Below are positions 1-11,200 of a DNA stretch of 64,000 nt, piece by piece. Origin of the DNA: Morinoia aosen (taxonomy: Eukaryota; Arthropoda; Malacostraca; Amphipoda; Talitridae); NCBI GenBank assembly GCA_030386875.1, contig CM059576.1:64045581-64109580 (forward strand), given 5' to 3'. A program made the position numbers and the translations under genes. Each line of letters opens with the position of its first letter. Positions within the stretch are counted from its first letter, which is position 1. Under the pieces are notes generated by a model that searched no databases, was not told the origin of the DNA, and saw nothing but the letters and a program-made list of their open reading frames with translations.

Positions 1-1850
1 AACTCAACAGAAGAACGCACCCAATTACACTTACTAGCCTTAATCTTAATACCATGTTGCGCTAGTGTTTTAAGTACTTCTCCAAGCAGGGCAAGATGGC
101 GTTCCATGGTTTCTTCCATTATTAAAATATCATCAATATATATAACCACTTTTGACCAGGGAAACTCGCGCAGCACTGCCTACATCTCTCGCTGAAAAGA
201 AGCTGGTGCGTTCTTCAGTCCAAAGCTTAATCGCTTGAAATGCCAATGGGAGTGAGGTGTTGAAAATGCCGTGTAGTTCCTTGAGTCTGGATGTATAGGA
301 ACCTGGTAATATCCCCGCACCAAATCAAGCGTGGTGAAGAACTTATTCCCCTTGAGGCTGTACACCGCATCCACCAAGTTAGGGAGAGGATACCGATCTG
401 GTTTTGTGACCTTGTTCAGTCGCCTGTAGTCGACACACAGACGAAGCGTACCATCCTTTTTCCTGATGGGCACCACCGGTGAAGACCATTCTGACATGCT
501 AGGCTCAATTACATCTAACCGATGCAATTCCTTACAGTGATCCTCTATTTCTCGGGCAATAGGCTCTGGAAATCTCCTGGGTCGCTGATAGATGGGCGTT
601 TCATCATACAATTTTATTTCGTGGGCACTAACAGCTGCCAATCCAATTTCCTCATGGCCATCACTTAGAACGGAAGGCACTAACTTGATAACTTCAATCA
701 CCTTCTGACGAGCAAATGCATCGAGGTGTGCCAGGTCAACCATGGTTTCAACTTGGTTCACCTGAGAGACCGCAGCTGGCTCATCAATCTCCACCTCAGC
801 CACCGATGAGACCTGCCCCAGATGGCATCCTTTCTTTACGGTCACCTTTTTAGGTCCATAATTGGCTACAAGTACATGCATCAAGTTAGGCTCCAACAAT
901 CCACTCATTGTAGATACTGCTGCAGAATTTTGCGTCTGCTCCACCAAAAGAAAGGAAGCCAAATTCATTGAAGACATGGCATCAGCAGGAGCATCAAGAG
1001 AAACCGGCACACTTTGCAACTCACCAGGAGAAACATCAACTGAAGAGGTAGCAACACAGCGTACTCCTTGCACTGAGGTTGACAGATTTCCCTCCTGATC
1101 TACATGGAAGTCCACAGCTGAACCTCCAGGAAAATATTTAGTAATTCTCCGCTGCGACACACAAACTTCCAAACGATTTGTTGTCAAAAAATCTGTGCCC
1201 AGTAGGATCCCACAACTTGTCTGAACTTCTGAGGGTACCACAACAAATGCCACCATCACCTTCACAGGCTTCAGGCTGACTTCAAGCGTAACACATCCAA
1301 GAGATGGCACTGAGGTACTACTACCAATTCCCTTGATCAGGAACTTTTTAGTACAATCTATAATAAACTGAGGAGGAAGCAACCGTTCACTGATAAGGCT
1401 TCTTTCCGCTCCCGAGTCAATAAGCGCAAGCTCCCACTTATCGCCCAGTTGTACCTTGATGTGCAACTGTGGTACCGGCAAGGCTTGAGAAAGATTAATA
1501 ACTGTTGTAAACCATACAGGCTCAACCGGATCCACGACAACTGGAACAGGAGAGTTTTCAAAAGGTAGACGTCTCCCATCAAGTTTGCCATCCTCCTCCA
1601 CCTCAGAATAGCTATCTGATGGTTTATCACTACAAATGGACTCGGGGATCACATCATCCCCAGGTGAGTCATGTTCATCTATTGGCCGACAACCTGTACC
1701 TGTCAGAAAACTGACACTCCCCTTGACTGCAGAGGACTTGGAACATCTCCCCACCAACTGCACTGAGGACGCCTCATCCTCCTGACCCACTGGTGGGTTG
1801 TGAACTTCGGCGGTAACCATTATTGTTTTTAATTGAGGCTGCTCCACCAA
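1..1850 (-). CDS. Gypsy A pol: aspartic protease and start of reverse transcriptase
   Basis: Polyprotein part of a fossil retroelement. A retropepsin-like core (ALIDSGAERSLIS, then a GTDFL motif) lies near the middle, followed by the typical reverse transcriptase entry: EWSSPVVPIRKKDGTLRLCV, then DYRRLNKVTKPDRYPLPN, TLDLVRGYYQVPI and FGLKNAPASFQ. The YIDDIL active-site motif is encoded near 120-150, at the left end of the window. In the family the protease matures the Gag-Pol polyprotein and the reverse transcriptase copies the element RNA in a cytoplasmic particle. It sits directly downstream of the Gag part, as usual for Gypsy. RNase H and integrase should lie left of position 1. This is not a host gene. 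Confidence 0.85.
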
Positions 1851-1882
1851 TTCCGGACCATCGCCTCCATGCCCAGATGGTT

Positions 1883-3328
1883 CTAGTTTAACGCTGGTGA
1901 TGAGCTTTTTCTAGGACACTTCACTCCCAGATGCGTGCTGCCACAATTAGGACACTTGGGCGCGTTTCCCCTGGCCCTTTTCTTATATTTTGGACAAGCT
2001 CGTCTGTGGTGATTCGCTCTACCACAAATCAAGCACGCTCCATTCTTAAGCCAACAGTCATCGACTGAATGGCGAGACTTACCACACCAGTCACAAAACT
2101 GCATGTCTCCTCTGTTAACAGTTACTGCACGCATTAGCCGATTGGGAGACGGTTCCATCCTTTTCCTGAACTCTTTGGGGCACGGATGAGGATCACCTCT
2201 ACCTTCATACTGGTCACTCCTTTCTCGCCTTTCCACTCCCTCCTCATAACGAGTTAGGGACTCATCTTGCACCCTAAAAGGTTGGAGTCTGTCCGATTCC
2301 CTGGGAACAGCTCCATATCCGATCCACAAATCTTCCTCTTTGACGTTGCGTAGGGCTTCATGTTTGAATCTACGATCCCGAATTGCCTTATCTTCTTTTT
2401 CCGCCACGTTCAACACATCACCCCAAGTCAGCTTCCTGCCTAACCCCATCATTTCCTTTATCTCCTGCTTTTGCCGCATCTTTTCATTGAATGTTGCCGG
2501 GGTTGCATGGTAGAAGGTTTCCATCATCTTTTTTGCACATTCCTGCTCATTATAAGGATAGGCTTTGCGGGCGATTTTGTGTATTCTCATGGCAAAAAGT
2601 TTATAGGATTCACCAATGCCAAACTTCATGGCTTTCAATTCGTTTTTCCATCGTCGTGACCCGTGCACTTCCCGAGTTCGATACCACTCTAGAAGTTTTT
2701 CCTTCAACACCGGGTAACGCTTATCACACCCTCTAAAGGCATGGTAAGCATCCAAAGCCTCGCCCCGAAGAAAACGTCCAAGTTCCATGGCACACTCTCG
2801 TTCTCCCCCGCGGTATTTTGCCTTGAAGTATCGTTCGTAAATCTCCAAGTACTTGCGAAGACTGTACGAACTTCCCACGTCGAATGTAGGTGGAGTAACA
2901 ACGCGATAGCGACCAACCTGAGAGAGGGGCACTCCCGAGCAGTCATCATCTTCAGAACTATCCGACGAGTCAATGACCACATCCTCAATGGGGACCCTTA
3001 AATTACGACGAACCCTCTGCCTTGGTGATGAACAAGCTGAAGGTTGCAGGTCACTCAGACTGGGAGCAACCAAATCCAACGGTGCAGATTTGGTCTTCTT
3101 CACCCGCACAGAGGCACTCTCCACGGATCGCTGCTGCTGGTAGCAAGCTTGCTCATCGTCCGATCGTCGCCGCAATGTCACATTATAGTCTCCTGGACTC
3201 TGAAACTGTGACCAATAAGGGCTTAGCATCATGCTCTCCAGAAGTTTACTCCATGTAGCATACGAGTACTCACCAACCTGAGCCTCAGCCGACATCAACG
3301 AGAATATTTTCTCAGACTTTGCTCTCAA
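1883..3328 (-). CDS. Gypsy A Gag, C-terminal portion with zinc knuckles
   Basis: A charged Gag-like protein with a retrotransposon-gag fold region (YLEIYERYFKAKYRGGE, ELGRFLRGEALDAYHAFRG) followed by three cysteine knuckles near the C-terminus: CDWCGKSRHSVDDC, CLICGRANHHRRAC and CPNCGSTHLGVKC. Knuckles of this type bind the element RNA during particle assembly. It lies just upstream (on the minus strand) of the protease-RT part of element A. The N-terminal part of the same Gag region lies beyond the inserted repeat, at 6379-6965. Its first codons are uncertain because the insertion edge lies next to it. Confidence 0.8.
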   Translation of the reverse strand: MRAKSEKIFSLMSAEAQVGEYSYATWSKLLESMMLSPYWSQFQSPGDYNVTLRRRSDDEQACYQQQRSVESASVRVKKTKSAPLDLVAPSLSDLQPSACSSPRQRVRRNLRVPIEDVVIDSSDSSEDDDCSGVPLSQVGRYRVVTPPTFDVGSSYSLRKYLEIYERYFKAKYRGGERECAMELGRFLRGEALDAYHAFRGCDKRYPVLKEKLLEWYRTREVHGSRRWKNELKAMKFGIGESYKLFAMRIHKIARKAYPYNEQECAKKMMETFYHATPATFNEKMRQKQEIKEMMGLGRKLTWGDVLNVAEKEDKAIRDRRFKHEALRNVKEEDLWIGYGAVPRESDRLQPFRVQDESLTRYEEGVERRERSDQYEGRGDPHPCPKEFRKRMEPSPNRLMRAVTVNRGDMQFCDWCGKSRHSVDDCWLKNGACLICGRANHHRRACPKYKKRARGNAPKCPNCGSTHLGVKCPRKSSSPALN

Positions 3329-3331
3329 AAG

Positions 3332-5361
3332 TATACAGGCAGACAGAGGTTAGAGATAACAATGGAGAAGAGCAGCGTTTACTGGTAGGATGCTGTACAG
3401 GTGGGGACGCGAACCAAATGCGCGGGCCCTAAAGAGCTCACCGCTTATAAGACCTCTGAGGTGCACGGGGGAAGAGGGCATGGATGGCGCTTGGCGCACA
3501 TACCTTCCCCCTTTACCCGGATAGGTATTCAATTATAAATAAAAAAAAAATATTATTCGGGCGGATAAAAACAAAAATTTAAATTTCAAACACAAAATCC
3601 TAATCCAAAATCCAAAATCGCCTCACATGGGTGTAATACTCAAGGGTAATTAGTAACCAAACAATTAAATTTGATCAAACTCAGTAAAAGATACCTCGCA
3701 AAAAAATTATTTATAACACTGCAACACAAGCACGAAGTACAAGGGCGCTGAAGCGATAAATCATAAATCATAATGCCCTTTTCTTCAAAATTGAAAAGAA
3801 ATAAACCTAGCTGCTACAAAAAAAACAACACCACTAATTAACTTACAATAACGTCAACAAGGCATGGCAAGGGATAGCAAACGAAACGCCAGATAATCTC
3901 ATTAAAAAAAACACCATTTCGATTCGCATCAACCCAAATAATTTCATTTCCTTCGTAATAAAAAGTTAGTAGTCGTCGCAACAATTTGTAAATAAAAACA
4001 ATTTAGACATCAAGTAATCACATGAAATCACACACCAACATCGCAAAACCTTGTGCATGAAAAATAAAAAGAAATTTCAAATAAGTCCAAAAACAACATT
4101 AATAACGAAATAATAACTAAACAGAATTAAAGCAAATCCATTATTTAAATTTCGCACAACTACAAATGTTAACACCATCGTTTTCTCCAAACATGTTGCA
4201 CTCGCTCGATCGCATAGTGAGCGTAAAACACATACAGCATTAGCATGATTAAATAGTTATTACATAGCGAGAACTAGATTAAATAGTGATTATATAGCTT
4301 ATACGATTATAAAACATCTAAGCGGGTTAAACACATTAAAACGCATAAACCCTTAAACGCATAAAACTTTTCAACATGTTTCTTATTACATTTTACCCTC
4401 CAATTTTCACGGAGTTAAACGCATCCAAACAAAAGCATAATTCTTGCATAATTTTCAACAACGCCTTCCCATCTTCAGTCCGAATTTTAGTCGCATTTTC
4501 AAATACAAATAAACTCGATTTTCAACGAGCGCATAAATTTTTCCAGTAATATTTTCCAGCTCCTTTTTCCAATATTTCAATTTCCATTTTCTCATAATTA
4601 TTCTTATTATTTTCAATCTCAATTTCCAATTCTGAAGCTCTACTGTCGTCAAAGTTTATGTGTTTTTGATTTTTTGAGAACAAAGTCGCTGAGGCACCAC
4701 GCCGTCTGAGCGGAGCACGGCTCAACCACGTGTACTCGCCACGTGCTTAACACGCGGTACCTGCCCGTACCCGCTGTCACTCGCACAGCACGCGAAGCTG
4801 AAAAGAAACGAAAACAAAGAAACAATTAGCATGGCCCGATATCAACAACATGAGTTAACAACCAATTAAAAATATAAAGAAATTAAAATTCAAACAGGTA
4901 AATAATACTAAGTACGAATCTCATTAATTGAGTTAACAGTCTACTCATGAACCCAATTGTTAAAGCATAAGTTTAGGCAAAGTCCATTCACCTCCCATTA
5001 ATCTAAAGTATTTACTCTCGGTAAATTCTCGTTATAAGGAAAAGTAAGAACCTATAAATTGAGAACTACATTTTTGAGTCTCGTTCGGGAAATTTCCAGT
5101 CACGTGAGTGCTGATTTCAAATCGATTTCAAATTTAATTTAATTTTGCTGAGACAGCAAAAGTGCACCGCCTCATCGACTCCTCAGCCAAGTCAGCGCAT
5201 GCCTCTCGCCGGCAACGAGCTATTTTTAGCTGCGAACTAATTAAAAATCCATAGGCGTGAGCAAGGAAAAACAAAAAAAAAAGAACAAATTTCAAAAAAC
5301 AGCAAATTCCTCACAAGCACGTATTCACCGAATAAAACCTCGAATTTAAAAACATAACCAG
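3332..5361. repeat. Dispersed repeat R1, copy 1 (about 2.0 kb)
   Basis: From TATACAGGCAGACAGAGG to AAAAACATAAC this stretch is collinear with 47799-50422, with small changes throughout and about 1 kb extra in the other copy. I see no coding domain in it; its short reading frames do not resemble known proteins. The first part has a GC-rich block (3361-3500) that recurs a third time at 6239-6378, and the rest is A-rich. It could be a long LTR or untranslated region of the retroelement whose pol scrap lies at 5754-6240, but neither a TG...CA border nor a duplication is clear. The copy lies inside the Gag region of Gypsy A. Confidence 0.75.
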
Positions 5362-5753
5362 AAAGGTAACTTCAGTTCAAAGAGATTCACCATGCTGCTT
5401 TTTGCAGACGAACACTACAATGCAAAATTAGAAGCAAATAGATTATAAGCAAAACGTTTACGAGAATACAATGAAACATAGCAAAAGCACTGAAAATACT
5501 TGGTATACACATAAGAAACATACGTAAGAACGTACTTCAAAAATCAAGTCAAAATCAATTTTCACGTTAAATGCGTGACAATCAATTTTAATCTTTCAAT
5601 CAGTTGTAAATTGTCAATTGGACAATTTTGGTATTCAAGAAAATAAACTGCATTCTTTTAGAATTAAAACATTTTAAATTTCATAGCACAAAATTTTACT
5701 GAACATGAAATTCAGATAGGCTTGTAAATTGACTTTTATGATGCACTAGATCG
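5362..5753. other. A-rich stretch, no gene seen
   Basis: Between the end of R1 and the plus-strand pol scrap. It is A/T-rich and broken by stops in all frames. It is probably part of the same inserted unit because it lies between two retroelement-related pieces, but I see no motif that proves this. Confidence 0.4.
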
Positions 5754-6240
5754 TTCATTGCAATCAAGCTGAAGTGCCTGGTAATTCACTTAATGTGATT
5801 TATGGCTTCCTTAAGAAACCAATTGTAGGAGAATACATGATTCTGAAAAGATGTCTTGATAATGGTGCTCTTATAGCTGACTCAATTGTTCAAATAAATG
5901 AAGACGGTGTGGTACCGATTATGGTTTTGAATCCAAGTGATGAAACAGTGTATCTCTCTGAGAATTCTATGCTATGTAATGCGGAATTAATAGAAGCTAA
6001 TGAGATTGAGAGCGAAGTATTTTTAACAAATGTGGAAAAAGCGCTCAGAGATGCGAGTGAGGTTGAAGTAAATTCTGTCGCGGGGTCAGATACGACGAAA
6101 GTTAAATCGACATGTGGTGGAAGGAATGCCATTGTTAATAGAAAACTTGCGTTGGAGGCTGATACTCGTGGCAGAGGTGAAATTCTTGTTGATGATAAGG
6201 AGTTAGGTTTTAATGCAGAAGTAAATGCAGGTTTAATAAA
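5754..6240 (+). pseudogene. Retroelement pol scrap (region after the protease, plus strand)
   Basis: The plus-strand frame reads VPGNSLNVIYGFLKKPIVGE, then NGALIADSIVQINEDGVVP and VLNPSDETVYLSENS. This pattern (an 'initial/bonus gene product' phrase followed by hydrophobic beta strands) is typical of the linker between retropepsin and reverse transcriptase in Gypsy-type polyproteins. The orientation is opposite to Gypsy A, so it comes from a different element. It is a fragment only: no reverse transcriptase follows, and it runs straight into a copy of the GC-rich block of R1. It is a fossil. Confidence 0.55.
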
Positions 6241-6378
6241 TGGAGAAGAGCAGCGTTTACTGGTAGGATGCTGTACAGGTGGGGACGCGAACCAAATGCG
6301 CAGGCCCTAAAGAGCTCACCGCTTATAAGACCTCTGAGGTGCACGGGGGAAGAGGGCATGGATGGCGCTTGGCGCACA
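6239..6378. repeat. Third copy of the R1 GC-rich block (140 bp)
   Basis: Nearly identical to 3361-3500 and to the matching part of 47799-50422. It starts TGGAGAAG and ends GGCGCACA, so a short TG...CA repeat flanks the 2.9 kb between 3361 and 6378. The right border abuts the N-terminal Gag region of Gypsy A. Confidence 0.75.
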
Positions 6379-6965
6379 ATCGAGCAATCGAGCAAAACAT
6401 GGCCATGCAAACTCATGAGCAATGGTATCGCCGTATATGTCTTCTGGGTGAAGGTAGGGAAGAACAAACGCGCCATCCTGTCCAAGCAGTAGAGTACCAT
6501 TTCTGGATCACGAAGTTTAACAATACGTTCGTCCAAGAAATCACCGCGAATTTGAGGTTGACTCAACTGAAGGAGGAAAGACTGGAGTCTCACAAAAAAT
6601 ATAACAAGGCTTTCCTCATTATCTGGTCTGAACGATCTGTTCCGCTCCTGGCACGCTGAATCTTCGACATTGCCGTGTTGAGACTCCAAACCACACTCTG
6701 CTGGTGCTGCTTTTATCATGTTACGGGCATCCAGAAGTTCATCCAAACTCTCTTCGTAAAGCTCCACTCCACCAGAGTTTCCCAGCAAACGACGACTTGC
6801 CACCACACGCCGGCTGTTAATGGTTCCATCAAGAGCTCCTTCCTGGTGCGCTGATTTGTCCTCATCCTGCTGTGACAACACTGACAGGTGCGCTGCCGCA
6901 ATAGCTGCAGGAGGACTCTCCTCAGCAGCACCCATACCCCACATCCCGGCCGGTGGACCTGGCAT
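6379..6965 (-). CDS. Gypsy A Gag, N-terminal portion
   Basis: The minus-strand frame reads MPGPPAGMWGMGAAEESPP, then an acidic stretch, then a helical part with RPDNEESLVIFFVRLQSFLL and RDPEMVLYCLDRMARLF. It lies 3' of the tRNA primer site and LTR on the minus strand, exactly where Gag should begin. I assign it to Gag from position and composition; there is no single diagnostic motif in this half. The frame runs on into the inserted R1 block, so the final residues encoded there (VRQAPSMPSSPVHLRG) belong to R1, not to Gag. Fossil element part. Confidence 0.6.
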
Positions 6966-7010
6966 TCTAGAGAATTCTCTAATCCCAAATGAATTTATTG
7001 ACTCCTGTTT

Positions 7011-7032
7011 TCGAATCCCTGTTCGGGTGCCA
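7011..7032 (-). other. Primer-binding site of Gypsy A (tRNA-Lys type)
   Basis: On the minus strand, TGGCACCCGAACAGGG lies four bases inside the LTR. It is one base off the lysine-tRNA primer site known from retroviruses (TGGCGCCCGAACAGGG). It fixes the LTR border and the orientation of element A. Confidence 0.8.
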
Positions 7033-7036
7033 AAAA

Positions 7037-7762
7037 TGTAATGGTACGTCCCCTACTAGGATATTTTTTATGAGGGAAAGTTTGCTAGGGTACTTAGGAC
7101 AAGGATAATAATGATGGCCTCCCAACTCCCCTTATAGCCATCCCATACCTCCAATGATTTTGCTAGGTTAGTTGTTTATTAAACTTTATTTCAAAATCAT
7201 AACAGGAGGATTAAAAATGAAATAGATTAAAATAAGGGATAGCTAACAGATAAACCACAGTCCACACAACCGGGGTATGGGTACAAGCTCTCGGAGCTCT
7301 CTGAAAACAATTAACCTAAGATATAATAATCTAATCACTCAATAACACAATTTATACGACAAAGCCCAACCACAGTTGGCTAGAACAACTCATAACAAAA
7401 CGTATACAACAGGCATATATACAACCATTTTTATTACAATATACCACTTCAGTTTCATATATCATTTAAAATTTTAAGTCTCCATGATCCACTCACCATG
7501 AAATGAAAACACCGACGCGATTTAAACCTTTACAACACACTCAGCTTAATACATAGCCTGCTCAACCTGCAAAACACAGAGCACAGTGATGGAGAGCACT
7601 CAATAAATAATTCAATACAAGCTGCTCGAGTCAGCAGTCACCAAGGAAAAAACAAGTGTGACGCATTGAAAGCTGCACGAAACTGACTTGGAGCTGGGGG
7701 AGCGTCAATTCCCCTATGAGCTAACCTCATTTCCAGCAGCTAGGTTTTGACGTCCTTTTACA
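7037..7762 (-). repeat. 5' LTR of Gypsy A (outer end approximate)
   Basis: Starts TGTAATGGTACG next to the primer site. A matching TG...CA end is CCTTTTACA at 7754-7762, giving about 726 bp with a short inverted terminal match. The partner LTR lies outside the window, so the outer end is a guess. No coding sequence is seen in it. Confidence 0.6.
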
Positions 7763-7816
7763 CTAGTAAATTAGTTAGCTAAATGTTGAATTCCCGCTTT
7801 TAATCAGGCCAACTAT

Positions 7817-8128
7817 TTGAATTTACTATTTTACAAGGCACATAAGAAAACTAAAGTTACTCAACTTGAACTTTTTTCTGCTTCTTCCTTGACCATGGAA
7901 GTTGATGAATACCTCTCATTTTCAACAATATCAAAAGAATCAAACATTGTAAATTGGTGGGTGGAAAATATAACCTTAAACCCACATTTGTCCGCAGTTG
8001 CTAACAAACTCTTATCATTTCCACCTTCATCAGTTGACAGTGAGAGAACTTTAAGCATTGGAGGCAATGTGTATACTCCTCACAGGAATAAACTGAAGCC
8101 TGATAATGGAGTTCCTCATGTTCCTTAA
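7817..8128 (+). pseudogene. hAT transposase C-terminal dimerisation region (remnant)
   Basis: The frame contains EVDEYLSFS, NWWVENITLNPHLSAVANKL, then FPPSSVDSERTLSIGGNVYT and HRNKLKPDN. This is the hAT dimerisation domain (PaSSvdsER-FS-gG block), where two transposase monomers meet. Only the last 100 or so residues of a normal 500-700 residue protein remain. The usual ending (roughly 'NVEFLMFLNFNL') is still visible in another frame after about 8107, so a one- or two-base deletion shifts the reading frame near the end. No terminal inverted repeats were found. It could be a piece of a ZBED-like host gene, but the missing N-terminal part makes a dead transposon more likely. Confidence 0.75.
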
Positions 8129-8181
8129 TTTCAATTTGAGATTATTCAATTTCCAGTATGAAAAATATTGGTTTACAATTT

Positions 8182-8510
8182 TGTTTTGATTTGCTTTGAG
8201 AGATTGTTTTGGTTCGTTAAAAGAGATTTGTTTCGAGAGTTTATTTTGGAATCATTTTTGTTTTGATTTGTTCTGAGAGATTGTTTTGATTTGTTTAGAG
8301 ATAATTTTGAGAGTTCATTTTGGAACAATATTTGTTTTGGGAAATTTGCTCTGAGAGATTGTTTTCAGAGATTAATTTGGAACCATTTTTGTTTTGATCT
8401 GTGTAGAAACAGTTATTTTGAGAGTATATTTTGGAGAGTTTGTTTTGTTTTGAGAGATAATTTTGGATCTATTTTTGTTTTGAATTGATTTCAGAGATGG
8501 TTTTGGTCCA
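8182..8510. repeat. Degenerate TTTTG-rich tandem repeat, about 75-bp period
   Basis: Four to five diverged units beginning GTTTTGATTTG and containing GAGAGATTGTTTTG, then TTTTGGAACCATTTTT. Unit length varies from about 55 to 85 bp. Non-coding. Confidence 0.75.
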
Positions 8511-8955
8511 CTTTTGGAACCAGTTGCTATTATCGCTAGTCTACATTATGTTGCAATGCGATTAGAAACATTTATCTATGGAATGGATTTTATTTTGTTA
8601 TTTTTTCTCAACAATATAGTTACCATAGCATGAGTTGTTTTATTATCCCTATTCAAAAACTTTATTGTCAATATTGTTTGATATTTTAGTAAATAATTTT
8701 ATTATAACACCGATGTAGGGCTTATAATGGTTTTATTTTAATATGATTGTAAAAGGATCTGTATTGGTTGTAGTATTGTTGTTGGCCAAAAAGTTGGTAT
8801 GAATATTGGCAAAAAAATGGTATGGTACTCGACTACAGTTTTCCATATGTTAAAATACTAAGAAAATTATCAATAAAATTTTTAACAGTAAACAGCTGTT
8901 ACTAGATTTATTTTCTTGAATGTAATTTTTCTCAATAAGCATTTGTCACTTGCAG
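8511..8955. other. AT-rich sequence upstream of the zinc-finger leader exon
   Basis: No reading frame or repeat recognised. It ends in a pyrimidine-containing splice acceptor (TCACTTGCAG) directly before 8956, so at least its right part is intron of the zinc-finger gene. Earlier exons and the promoter are not visible in the window. Confidence 0.5.
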
Positions 8956-9077
8956 GTGACAGGCTGAGCTCTGAGAGCCATCTAGAAGAAATTCACATCA
9001 AAAGTGAAGTGCCTGACGTTGAGCTCAAGGCAGTTACTGTGAAGAATGAGCCCATTGACTGGGACCAGGAACCCCAG
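8956..9077 (+). CDS. C2H2 zinc-finger gene, internal leader exon
   Basis: A 122-bp exon between an acceptor (CACTTGCAG) and a donor (CCCCAG|GTACTG). After two bases of a split codon it encodes 40 residues: DRLSSESHLEEIHIKSEVPD, VELKAVTVKNEPIDWDQEPQ. Acidic linkers with 'IKSEV' and 'VKNEPIDWDQE' are common in arthropod zinc-finger transcription factors between an N-terminal domain (BTB or ZAD) and the fingers; the KxE contexts resemble SUMO-attachment motifs. The exon ends on a codon boundary, the same phase as the exon starting at 24314, so the two join in frame. The start codon must lie in an exon left of this one; I could not find it. That these two exons belong to one mRNA is inference from phase, strand and protein type. 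Confidence 0.75.
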
Positions 9078-9609
9078 GTACTGTAACTCGTGGCTTCCTC
9101 TCCTCTTGAATGCTTCCAATTGATTGCTTACTCTTCTCTTGAGTGCTTTGAATTGGTGGCTTACTTTTTCTTCAATGCTTTGTTTGATTTTCAGTGTAGT
9201 ATTTATCATTTCACACAAAATTTTGATTGCAGTCAAATGTTGTGCATCTCTACCTCTTCCTGGCCACTATTTAGTGACATTTATATCATTACAACCGCTC
9301 TCACCTCTCGTTATTTTGAGCATTTTTTGTGACAAAATTGGTAAAACTTGTCTCTCAGTGAATTTAATTCTATTGAACTGTCTTTTAATTGATTGAAAGC
9401 CTACCGTGGTAGATTAGCCTAATTTATTGCTTAAACTGTTTTATTGGCTGTCTACTAATGTTTTACCCTGGTTCCAGAAAATAGTCTCACTGCACACTCC
9501 ATTGAATTTGAGTTTCTATTGTGTTGAAATGAGATTTCTTGTCTATATGGATGCCTCAAAGGCGGTTTTGTAATTGATTTTTTTTAATAATTTGTTATTC
9601 CTGTCATAG

Positions 9610-10745
9610 TGTTGTGGGACAGGTAGAGTTCCTACCATCAACACGTGTACCGTAGACCGCTAGCTCACTACTCTACATTGGTTGTGAATCAACTAATTCC
9701 TTTCCCTATCATGTCTCAAGGTGAATAAAGAGCCAAACACTCCCAGGTCATGGGATTACTTTTCACTTTCTTTTTTTTTGTTTATTTACATACTTTTAAC
9801 AATAATAACACAAGTAAACACAAAAAATTTAATCAGATGCGGACAGTAATACCCTACCTACTTAAAAATTACTCCAACAAAATACACACATATAATGCAG
9901 CAGTTAACTATACTGGGGGTAACCCTGCGTGGCAGCAACCCCAGCGCGATTTTCCCCTCAGCCCCAAGGCTGGCTTGCAGGAGTGCAAGGGGTGATAGAA
10001 GCGCAGCAGTCCAGGGGTACCGTAGCTACAGGAAGTGCGGGCGTTAGGCTGCAGCAAGAGATGCCGGAGTGCACCAGGAGCTGCCTGAGCACAGCAGGAG
10101 ATGCGAGGTGCGGCAGAGGTGCCAGCACACGGCAGCGGCACTCCCAAATAATTAGGATGTCCGCGAAAGGATCAGCTGTTGCGAGCTGTCCCTTGGCCTC
10201 CCAGTTATGACAGACACGACAGAGCTTCGGGTGATGGCTCTGGTGTCGCACTTTGGCCTCGGCTCCTACTCTCCGATTGGAGGTTGATTGGAAGTCAATT
10301 TGGAGTCCAGCAGCCGCAAGAGATCGGAGGAAGACTCAGCCTTTGTGGACTGCTCCCCAGTCTCAAGTTGTGGAGGTTTATTGGAGGTCTTCCTGCCAAT
10401 CCATCACGCATAATAAATAATAACTTACAATAATACAAGCAATAGAGTACATAGTTTCTCACTTTTACCTAATTAATAATCAAATATTATTTGCATTAAA
10501 GTATTTCTAAGTAAACCTATACGTTCTTTTATATCAATCCAATCGCTGCCTATTATTCTTACCCTTGCTGGATGGTGCCGCTCTTAATAATTTGCCTCTC
10601 TACTGTAATGCTACACTTAGAAATTTTCTCCTTTACTATTTGTACATCTGTTCTGAAACAGAAAAATAGGGGTTAGGAGAATAGGAAGATTGCACCATCT
10701 CATCAGCAAACACGGTTTAGGAGACTGGCGAATCGCCCCATTACA
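9610..10745 (-). repeat. 3' LTR of Gypsy B
   Basis: 1,136 bp, TG...CA bordered, matching 22324-23456 over its whole length at roughly 97% by eye. It is preceded on the minus strand by a G-run. Reading frames of 80-100 codons inside it occur in both copies but resemble no protein. Confidence 0.93.
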
Positions 10746-11200
10746 TCCCCCCCCCCCACCAAGTGCAACCTTAGGGTGCGCTTTAACACCTACTGCTATC
10801 TTCTAAACACTGTACACTTGTTATATACACTACTATCACATCCTGAACATATAATTACAATAATTGAACTCTGGTGTCTACAATTTCCAAGTCACAGGGA
10901 ATTTTATCACAGCATGACATTTTGTTGCACCTTACAAGCTACAACATATCTCACAGACGCATAGACGCATTGATATCAACACACCGTTCGACAGATCGCG
11001 GCAAGTTGCTGGTATTGTCACTCGACATATCATGACAATCCAGACATGAAGCGCAAACATTACACAAATTTTCAATAAATATTTACAAAGTCTATTTACA
11101 TTTTAACCGCATCACATTTGTTTGCCAATAGAAGACACAGCATTAACACGACTTGTTACTTAACCTACTAGTTAACCTACTCCTTAACTTATTACTTAAT
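10746..11200 (-). other. Polypurine tract and 3' untranslated part of Gypsy B
   Basis: On the minus strand a run of GGTGGGGGGGGGGGGGA ends exactly at the LTR edge (10746-10760), the expected plus-strand primer. The remaining 400 bp up to the tail reading region shows no coding sequence. Confidence 0.7.

Larger units (their letters stand above)
1..7762 (-). mobile_element. Gypsy element A (LTR retrotransposon, partial, runs off left edge)
   Basis: Read on the minus strand, the order from right to left is LTR, tRNA primer site, Gag, zinc knuckles, aspartic protease, reverse transcriptase, which is the Ty3/Gypsy order. The window starts inside the reverse transcriptase, so RNase H, integrase and the second LTR are not seen. 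The Gag region is interrupted by about 3 kb of foreign repeat (3332-6378). The flanking coding regions are still largely open, which suggests a moderately young copy that is broken mainly by that insertion, with perhaps one or two further breaks. Age cannot be dated from LTRs because only one is present. Confidence 0.85.

Noticed and set aside
4455-4725. Lysine-rich frames of 65-100 codons in R1 (also 49522-49891)
   Set aside because: Present in both R1 copies but low-complexity, with a shifting frame between copies; no domain.
9908-10433. Overlapping frames of 80-97 codons inside the Gypsy B LTR (and again at 22619-23144)
   Set aside because: They occur on both strands of both LTRs, have no domain, and are explained by a locally GC-rich LTR.
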